DNA from: JAPPLB01 sp965208945
Lineage (GTDB): Bacteria > Acidobacteriota > Terriglobia > Bryobacterales > UBA6623
Reading direction: 5' to 3'
Assembly: GCA_965208945.1 (NCBI GenBank)
Contig: OZ242366.1
Coordinates: forward strand, 5,332,001 to 5,396,000
DNA length: 64,000 bases
Shown: positions 54,377 through 60,097 of the stretch, piece by piece
Numbering within the stretch: the first letter of the stretch is position 1
Layout: each line of letters begins with the position of its first letter
Program-made: the position numbers and the translations under genes
The notes under the pieces: model-generated
What the model was told of the DNA's origin: nothing
Seen by the model: the letters and a program-made list of their open reading frames with translations, nothing else
Database searches by the model: none

Positions 54377-54559
54377 TAGCCTGCATTTCTCACCACCCGA
54401 CGGTCGAAGCACGCGATACGAGCACCAGGACTTCGTTGCGCTTGCTTGCCGTGCTCAACGTACTGTTCAAGTACGCCTGCGCGCGCCAAGCGCCTCGCGC
54501 CTCGTCCTGACGGCCCTCTCACCCACTTCGCCTCGTCGCATGGTGAGAAATGCAGGCTA
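54377..54559. repeat. MITE-like 183-bp element, copy 7
   Basis: A complete copy, TAGCCTGCATTTCTCACCAC to GGTGAGAAATGCAGGCTA, in the same orientation as copies 4 and 5. It is flanked by TA at both ends and lies about 105 bases upstream of the dienelactone hydrolase. Confidence 0.82.
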
Positions 54560-54665
54560 TTTTGAGCTTGTTTTTCGGAACATGCGCCGAGCTTGGGCGG
54601 CCGCATCAATGGCCCTCGTCCGTGGTTCGCGAGCTGCATGCCTCCAGATTTAAGGAATTGGACCC

Positions 54666-55550
54666 ATGGCTAGAGACGAAAAGATCGACCCACGCATATT
54701 CGAACTGTATGACGAGTACTGTCACGGCTTCATCGACCGGCGCGAGTTTCTGAGGCGCTCCTCGGGGATCACGGTCGGGGGCGTGTCCGCGCTGTGGATG
54801 GCGCAGGCGCTGCTGCCGCGTTACGCCGAGGCCCAGATGATCTCGTTCACCGACCCGCGCATGAAGGGCACCTACGTCGAGTACCCGTCGCCCGGAGGCA
54901 CGTCGGGGAACATGCGCGGATACCTCGCGCGACCCAGCGGCGACGGGCCGTTTCCCTCCGTGGTGGTCATCCACGAGAACCGGGGGCTGAACCCCCACAT
55001 CGAGGATGTCGCGCGGCGCGCGGCGGTGGCCGGGTTCCTGGCGCTGGCCCCGGACGGGCTGGCTCCGGTCGGCGGCTATCCCGGCAACGATGATGACGGC
55101 CGCAGGATGCAGCGGGGCCTCGACCGGGCAAAGCTGGATCAGGACATCATCAACAGCGCCCGGTACCTCAAGGATCATGAGCTGTCGAACGGCCGCCTCG
55201 GCGCCACGGGTTTCTGCTGGGGCGGCGGGATGACCAACCGTTTGGCGGTGGCGCTCGGCAGCGACCTGCAAGCAGGCGTGCCGTTCTACGGCCCGGCGGC
55301 CGCGAGCGAGGACGTGCCGAAGATCAAGGCAGCCCTGTTGATCATCTACGCGGGCACCGATCGACGCGTCAACGCGATGTGGCCTGCGTACGAGGCGGCG
55401 CTCAAGGCGAACGGCGTGACGCATGAGATGCAGCTTTTCGAGGGGACGCTTCACGGCTTCCACAACAACTCGACTCCCCGCTACAACGAGGCCGCCGCGG
55501 CGCTGGCTTGGAACCGGACGGTGGGATTCTTCCGGAAATATCTCGTCTAG
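54666..55550 (+). CDS. Tat-exported dienelactone hydrolase family protein
   Basis: A 294-residue alpha/beta hydrolase. An N-terminal twin-arginine signal follows a short cytoplasmic leader (IDRREFLRRSSGITVGGVSAL, RR about residue 23). The catalytic set of the family is visible: nucleophile Cys in ATGFCWGGGM (about 187), Asp in IYAGTDRRVN (about 240) and His in EGTLHGFHN (about 265). VVVIHENRGLNPHIEDVARR gives the oxyanion region. Substrate unknown; homologues act on dienelactones or related esters. The TAG stop is the first unit of a TTTTTAG-type array. Confidence 0.9.
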   Translation: MARDEKIDPRIFELYDEYCHGFIDRREFLRRSSGITVGGVSALWMAQALLPRYAEAQMISFTDPRMKGTYVEYPSPGGTSGNMRGYLARPSGDGPFPSVVVIHENRGLNPHIEDVARRAAVAGFLALAPDGLAPVGGYPGNDDDGRRMQRGLDRAKLDQDIINSARYLKDHELSNGRLGATGFCWGGGMTNRLAVALGSDLQAGVPFYGPAAASEDVPKIKAALLIIYAGTDRRVNAMWPAYEAALKANGVTHEMQLFEGTLHGFHNNSTPRYNEAAAALAWNRTVGFFRKYLV

Positions 55551-55693
55551 TTTTTAGTTTTCAGTTTTTAGTTTTTCGTTAAAACCTTTGGCGGGTGGGC
55601 TGTTTGCTCCATCCGAAATGTTTGGCGGTGCTCTTACGGGCTTCGCCTTGCCACTTGGTGAGAAATGCAGGCTGGCCTGGATGCCCGGGGGTG
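55550..55693. repeat. TTTTTAG array and MITE right-arm remnant
   Basis: TTTTTAG-type units at 55550-55580 begin at the stop codon of the hydrolase. A MITE right arm (about 55620-55673, CTTCGCCTTGCC…TGGTGAGAAATGCAGGCT) follows without its left arm. Confidence 0.7.
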
Positions 55694-56584
55694 TCAGGGC
55701 TGGTAGTCTTGCTCGCCGGCCTCTATCCTCACTGGCAGCCGGTTTTCGCGTGGCGGTAGAGGGCAGGTCGTGTACGGGTTGAACGCGCACGGCGGGTTGT
55801 AGGCGCGGTTGAAGTCTACCGTCGTGTAGCCGTCTTCGGCCGGGGCGTCGGCGTAGAGGAAGCGCGCGGCGGGGTAGGTCTCGCGTCCGCTTGTCAAGTC
55901 GCGGAAGATGAACCACAGCCGGCCGCCCTGGTCGAGCGCGGTCATGCGCAGTTCCTCGCCGCCTACCGTGAGCACGACCGAGCCGCTGGATCGGGCAGGC
56001 TCGATGTCGCCGAGGATGTTGGACAACTCCACCGTGCGCGGTTCGTCGTGCTTGACGTAGCGTCCACGCACCCGGTAGGACTCGTCGATGGGAAACCACC
56101 GCAGCCCGGTGAAGCACCGGCGAAGTTCGCTGTCCCGGTCCCGCAGCCGGATGGCCAGCCTCGGTCCGCTGTAATGGACGTAGAGCGTGAGCGGGCCGAT
56201 CTCGACCATCGGCCTCGCGCCCCCCTCACGGGGCCAGAGCCGCGCCGCCGCTACGTCGCGGCCATTGACCGAGAGGGTCTGTCCCTCCTGCGCCCGCAAC
56301 GTGACCGCGCCGTCGCGCAGGGTGAAGACGCCCGCCTGTGCGGGTCCGGTCCGTAAGACGATGTCGTTCAGCGGCGACGAGCCGAAGCTGTTCTCGCCCT
56401 CGTTGAGAAAGAAGAGCCCGGCCACCGTGAGCCAGCCATCGTCGGCCTTGAGATTCTCCTCGCGGTCGACGCGCCAAGCCTCGACCTCCGCGGCGTAGTC
56501 CTGCGTCATGGCGTGTTCTGCGGAAACCAGCAGCAACGCGAGAACGCCGAGGAGACTGCCCGGCAGTGTGGTTTTTATTGGCAT
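55694..56584 (-). CDS. DUF1684 domain protein
   Basis: A 296-residue exported protein. After a signal peptide (LLGVLALLLVSAEHA), the DUF1684 domain starts at EVEAWRVDREENLKADDGWLTVAGLFFLNEGENSFG. It shows ARPMVEIGPLTLYVHYSGPRLAIRLRDRDSELRRCFTGLRWFP and ends with the family-specific YTTVDFNRAYNPPCAFNPYTTCPLPPRENRLPVRIEAGEQDYQ. No catalytic function is established to my knowledge. ATG at 56584 begins the signal peptide; an in-frame ATG at 56632 would add a non-signal leader. Confidence 0.88.
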   Translation of the reverse strand: MPIKTTLPGSLLGVLALLLVSAEHAMTQDYAAEVEAWRVDREENLKADDGWLTVAGLFFLNEGENSFGSSPLNDIVLRTGPAQAGVFTLRDGAVTLRAQEGQTLSVNGRDVAAARLWPREGGARPMVEIGPLTLYVHYSGPRLAIRLRDRDSELRRCFTGLRWFPIDESYRVRGRYVKHDEPRTVELSNILGDIEPARSSGSVVLTVGGEELRMTALDQGGRLWFIFRDLTSGRETYPAARFLYADAPAEDGYTTVDFNRAYNPPCAFNPYTTCPLPPRENRLPVRIEAGEQDYQP

Positions 56585-57089
56585 CCTGCTTACGAATCGT
56601 TGAAGGGGCAAGCAGCCCATGGCAAAAGTCACGTGGCGGCGTTACGCGCCCCGGGGCGGATTGCATAACGCATGGCCGTTCCAGGAACGCAGTGACAAAC
56701 TCACCGCGCAACCGAGCCGAAGCGGCGCGTAACCCTTCGGGCGACGGACGTTTGCGGCCGTCGGCTTTGTCGTTCGTCGGAGGAGATCACCCGGATCGCC
56801 ATCCTCCTCACTTCGCGCAGAGCGACCGCAGGAGCCCGCCGCGCCTTCCACGGGACTTTTACCACGGACTGCTATGTCCCGCGTGAATTATAGCCGTCGG
56901 AAAAGAGTGAGACCGGACACACAGTCCACGGCCCGGCTTGGGCATGGCGCTCGAATCAGTTTCGAAAGCCCGATGGCGTCAAGAGCCAGTAGACGAGCAC
57001 GGTGGCGTTGTCCTGGAGCAGCCGCTTCACCGTCGCCAGCCTCCTCCTAATCTTATCGTTTATGATATGTTAAACTCTGGTATGCGGCG
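56585..57089. other. Gap with copies of dispersed repeat C
   Basis: It contains an inverted, diverged copy of repeat C at about 56608-56636 and a direct copy at about 56820-56878 (GACCGCAGGAGCCCGCC … GACTGCTATG). The last ~60 bases before the toxin gene are AT-rich (ATCTTATCGTTTATGATATGTTAAAC), a likely promoter area for the toxin-antitoxin pair. No gene seen. Confidence 0.55.
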
Positions 57090-57410
57090 ATGGCCCTGTG
57101 GGTCCGGGAATACGAGACTGCCGACGGGAAGTGCCCGTTTCGAGAGTGGCTGGAGACGCTCGACCGTACAGTCCGAGCGCGAGTCCAAGCGCGTGTGGCT
57201 CGCTTCGAGTCCGGTAACCTCGGGGACTACAAGAATGTTGGATCCGGCGTCCAAGAAGCGCGGCTGATGTTTGGCGCCGGCTATCGGATTTATTTCGGTC
57301 GGGACGGGGAGTCGCTTGTGTTGCTGCTGGCCGGCGGGACGAAGGAGTCTCAGTCGCGAGACATCCGCCGTGCTCAGGGCTACTGGCGAGACTACCTGGA
57401 GGGGACGTGA
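57090..57410 (+). CDS. HigB/RelE-type toxin (phage Gp49-like/DUF891)
   Basis: A 106-residue toxin of the RelE/ParE superfamily, Gp49-like branch: VREYETADGKCPFREWLETLD, VQARVARFESGNLGDYKNVGSGVQEARLMFGAGYRIYFGRDGESLVLLLAGGTKESQSRDIRRAQGYWRDY. The GYRIYF strand and the GGTKxSQxxDI end are typical. Members usually cleave mRNA on the ribosome. The toxin precedes the antitoxin, the usual order in the higBA class; the antitoxin ATG follows the stop by one base. Confidence 0.88.
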   Translation: MALWVREYETADGKCPFREWLETLDRTVRARVQARVARFESGNLGDYKNVGSGVQEARLMFGAGYRIYFGRDGESLVLLLAGGTKESQSRDIRRAQGYWRDYLEGT

Positions 57411-57411
57411 C

Positions 57412-57723
57412 ATGGCACGACGCAGCCGAGACTGGAACGAAGGACTGGCTCAGGATCTCCGGGACGAGGAGTTCGCGCGAGCGTTTCTCCTGGCGGCCAT
57501 GGATGAGGGCGTGCCGATCCAGCATGCGCTCGGTAAAGTGATCCGGGCAATGGGCGTCAAAGAGTTCGCGGAGAAGGTGCAGATGGCGAGCCCGAACGTT
57601 CTCCGCGCGATTCATCCGCGACACAACCCTACGCAGGACACTTTGAACCGGCTGCTGAGGCCGTTCCGCCTTCGGCTGAGTCTTGCGCGGCTCGACGCCT
57701 CTCAAGGCCGCCCGGCGGCGTAA
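57412..57723 (+). CDS. Antitoxin with helix-turn-helix fold (HigA/addiction-module type)
   Basis: A 103-residue partner of the upstream toxin. Start ATG at 57412, one base after the toxin TGA. An N-terminal acidic segment (LAQDLRDEEFARAFLLAAMDEG) is followed by a Cro/C1-like HTH (IQHALGKVIRAMGVKEFAEKVQMASPNVLRAI) and a basic tail LLRPFRLRLSLARL. It is likely to autoregulate the operon and neutralise the toxin. Confidence 0.85.
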   Translation: MARRSRDWNEGLAQDLRDEEFARAFLLAAMDEGVPIQHALGKVIRAMGVKEFAEKVQMASPNVLRAIHPRHNPTQDTLNRLLRPFRLRLSLARLDASQGRPAA

Positions 57724-57816
57724 ACCCAGCGCCGCTGAGAAATCCACAGCCCTTGCGGTGCTGAGCAGATTGCCTGCGGCGATACCGGCCAGCTTGTCGC
57801 GGTCGCGGTTGTGCTG

Positions 57817-58755
57817 TTACTGAACCACTTGATCGCTTTCGGTGCGGGTCTTTTTTTGCTTGCCTTTGGTGAAGAAGGCGGCGTGGACCATTGCGCCGTT
57901 GAGGGTTAGGGCATGTCCGGTGAGCCGATCGTCCGTGACACGGTGCTCTACGCCCAGCCCTACGCCGGGCGCCTGCCGGGCGGGCGCGAAAGCGAAGCGC
58001 CGGACAACGTCGTGAACCCGAGTGGCGGACGGGTTGCCCTTGGCGGCGGGCGATTCCAGGAGATGAGAGCGGATGAGCGCGCCCCAGTGAGCGGCCAGCA
58101 GGTGCGGCGCGCCGAACAGGTCCATCGAGGTCACCCAGCTTCCGTGGACGACTACGATGCCGCACTGGCCGGGAAGCGGCCCGCGGTCGGCCAGATCCCG
58201 GACGGCGGCTTCGCGGGACGGTCTGCGGCGGTGCGCCGCGCGCTTCACGTCCGCGGCGGCCGCGGTGGGCGATTGCACGGACTCGCGGCTGAGCATTGCA
58301 TCGACTTCACCCCAGACGGCATCCTGATCGCCCTCGCGGGAACCGCTCCTGGAGACACCCTCGTTCTTCTCGGCGCGGACACGGGCCGCCGTGAACGCAT
58401 CGTCCCGCCGCGAGGCCTGGGGGCGGCCCCAACGGCCCCGCTCGAGGCAGGAGACCGGGATCTTCAAGTTGCCCAGGGAGGGCACCAGGACCGTCACGTT
58501 GACGGAGCGGTTCTGCTTGTTGCCCAGGAAGTGCTCGCCCTCGACGACTAGCACCGGCTTGTCGCCCGGGTTGCGCACGCGCAGCGCCTGCACGGACGGT
58601 TCGTCGAGCTCGTCCACTTCGAGCCGCGAGGCTTCACCGGTCGTGATCGCCGGCAGTTGGTTGGCCGCCAGGTAGACGGGGAAAAAGGACACCCCCAGCC
58701 GGGTGATGGGCCAGCCGATCGAAAGGGTGTCGAGTGTGGGTACTGTCATTGTCAT
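57817..58755 (-). CDS. ARPP-1-like domain protein (ADP-ribose/NAD-associated family)
   Basis: A ~312-residue protein with the ARPP-1 pattern (a domain named from gene neighbourhoods of NAD/ADP-ribose metabolism): WPITRLGVSFFPVYLA, LEVDELDEPSVQALRVRNPGDKPVLVVEGEHFLGNKQNRSVNVTVLVPS, IPVSCLERGRWG and a distal IVVHGSWVTSMDLFG. The ATG at 58755 is chosen because GGAGG lies five bases upstream (58761-58765 on the minus strand); a TTG at 58767 would overlap that site. It is divergent from an NrtR-like regulator across 83 bases with palindromic sites, so probable control by that regulator. Biochemical role unknown. Confidence 0.78.
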   Translation of the reverse strand: MTMTVPTLDTLSIGWPITRLGVSFFPVYLAANQLPAITTGEASRLEVDELDEPSVQALRVRNPGDKPVLVVEGEHFLGNKQNRSVNVTVLVPSLGNLKIPVSCLERGRWGRPQASRRDDAFTAARVRAEKNEGVSRSGSREGDQDAVWGEVDAMLSRESVQSPTAAAADVKRAAHRRRPSREAAVRDLADRGPLPGQCGIVVVHGSWVTSMDLFGAPHLLAAHWGALIRSHLLESPAAKGNPSATRVHDVVRRFAFAPARQAPGVGLGVEHRVTDDRLTGHALTLNGAMVHAAFFTKGKQKKTRTESDQVVQ

Positions 58756-58770
58756 GGTCGCCTCCAAGAT

Positions 58771-58791
58771 TTATTGTTTCAATGACAATAA
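58771..58791. promoter_or_regulatory. Candidate NrtR operator 1
   Basis: TTATTGT-TTCAATG-ACAATAA, a perfect 7-bp inverted repeat with a seven-base spacer (21 bp in all), 16 bases upstream of the ARPP-1 ATG. Its position in the divergent 83-base region and shared half-site GACAATA with operator 2 suggest binding by the NrtR-like dimer. Confidence 0.6.
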
Positions 58792-58806
58792 TACACCGCG
58801 GCCTTG

Positions 58807-58827
58807 ATTTTGTCAACAGGACAATAT
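58807..58827. promoter_or_regulatory. Candidate NrtR operator 2
   Basis: ATTTTGTC-AACAG-GACAATAT, an inverted repeat matching at seven of eight positions with a five-base spacer, 11 bases before the regulator ATG. It carries the same GACAATA half-site as operator 1 and would allow autoregulation. Confidence 0.5.
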
Positions 58828-58838
58828 ATATTTCTTAC

Positions 58839-59651
58839 ATGGCACCCGACATCGGATTCGACTACGACCCCGACGCCTATCCGCCCTTCGCCGTCACGGT
58901 GGACGTGGCGGTGTTCACCATCCGCGGCGACGCGCTGCAGGTGCTGCTGATCGAACGGGGCGGCGAGCCGTACCTGGGGGCGCTGGCGCTGCCGGGCGGC
59001 TTCGTGCGTCCCGACGAGAACCTGGACCAGGCCGCGGCGCGGGAACTGGCCGAGGAGACCGGCCTGCGGGCAGGGTCCTGGCACCTGGAGCAGCTCGCCA
59101 GCTACGGGACCCCGGAGCGGGACCCGCGCATGCGAGTGGTCACCGTCGCCTATTGGGCGATCTGCGCCGAACTTCCCGGACTGCGGGGCGGCGGGGACGC
59201 GACGGCCGCGCTGTTGATGCCGGTGAAGAAGATCGAAAGCGGGAGCGTCCGCCTGGCGTTCGACCACGAGCGGATCGTACGAGACGCCGTCGAGCGCACA
59301 CGGTCGAAGCTCGAGTACACCGCCCTGGCGGCGAAGTTCTGTCCGCCGGAGTTCACGATCGGACAACTTCGCCGCGTCTACGAGGCGGTCTGGAACACCC
59401 GCCTCGATCCGGGCAACTTCCAGCGCAACGTTCAGGAGAGCGGCGCGTTCGAGAAACGAGTCGATGCGGACGCGGCGCCTCGTATGCAGCGCGGGCGGCC
59501 GGCGGCGCTGTGGTCCGTCAGCGATGAGGACGTTCTCGAATCGCCGCTCGGGGCGCCCTTGGAGCGGCCCCCGGCTCGGCGAGTGCGAACCCGGAGAGGC
59601 AAGTATCGAGTGAAAGGGGTTAAGAGTGGGTCGGGGGAAGACAATGGTTAG
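58839..59651 (+). CDS. nrtR: NrtR-like Nudix transcriptional regulator
   Basis: A 270-residue Nudix-domain protein with a C-terminal winged helix. The Nudix box is intact, GFVRPDENLDQAAARELAEETGL (about residues 57-80, G-x5-E-x7-RE-x2-EE-xG). The HTH part is LAAKFCPPEFTIGQLRRVYEAVW followed by NFQRNVQESGAFEKR, as in NrtR repressors that sense ADP-ribose. ATG at 58839 (MAPDIGFDYDPDAYPPFAVTVDVAVFT) is the family start; upstream codons overlap the operators. It is divergent from the ARPP-1-like gene. The stop codon TAG is the first unit of a TTTTTAG array. Confidence 0.85.
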   Translation: MAPDIGFDYDPDAYPPFAVTVDVAVFTIRGDALQVLLIERGGEPYLGALALPGGFVRPDENLDQAAARELAEETGLRAGSWHLEQLASYGTPERDPRMRVVTVAYWAICAELPGLRGGGDATAALLMPVKKIESGSVRLAFDHERIVRDAVERTRSKLEYTALAAKFCPPEFTIGQLRRVYEAVWNTRLDPGNFQRNVQESGAFEKRVDADAAPRMQRGRPAALWSVSDEDVLESPLGAPLERPPARRVRTRRGKYRVKGVKSGSGEDNG

Positions 59652-59915
59652 TTTTTAGTTTTTCGTTTTTCGTTTTTAGTGAAAAGCTTAAAAGCCGTGA
59701 TTCGAGAAAAAGCCGTGTCTCGTGTTTCGTGTTTCGTGACCCCCAAAACCCAGGCAGGTGGTACGGCCGTTGCTCCACGGCGGCTTGCGTTTGGGGCTTG
59801 GCTGGGAAAGGCCGAAAAAGCCGTGTCTCGTGTTTCGTGGCTCGCAAAAAGCCGTGATTCGTGTCTCGTGATTCGTGATTCGTGAAAACCTTCAAACAAC
59901 ACTGATGAAGGGGGG
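59652..59915. repeat. Degenerate 7-bp array region
   Basis: TTTTTAG/TTTTTCG units run from the nrtR stop to about 59685. CGTGNNN arrays follow at about 59695-59738 and 59819-59887. A short unrelated spacer of ~80 bases (59740-59815) lies between. No gene. Confidence 0.75.
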
Positions 59916-60097
59916 TAACCTGCATTTCTCACCACACGACGGTCGAAGCACACGATACGACCGCCAGGACTTCGTTGCGCTTGCTTGCCGTGCTCAACGT
60001 ACCGTTCAAGCATGCCTGCGCGCGCCAAGCGGCTCTTGCCTCGTCTTGACGGCCCTGTCACGCACTTCGCCTCGCCGCGTGGTGAGATATGCAGGTT
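59916..60097. repeat. MITE-like 182-bp element, copy 8
   Basis: A complete copy: TAACCTGCATTTCTCACCAC to GTGGTGAGATATGCAGGTT. Its right terminal repeat contains the ATG used as the first possible start of the AddB-like gene. Confidence 0.8.

Noticed and set aside
57913..58551. Plus-strand open frame (212 codons)
   Set aside because: Antisense to the ARPP-1-like gene, which has recognisable family motifs and a good ribosome binding site.
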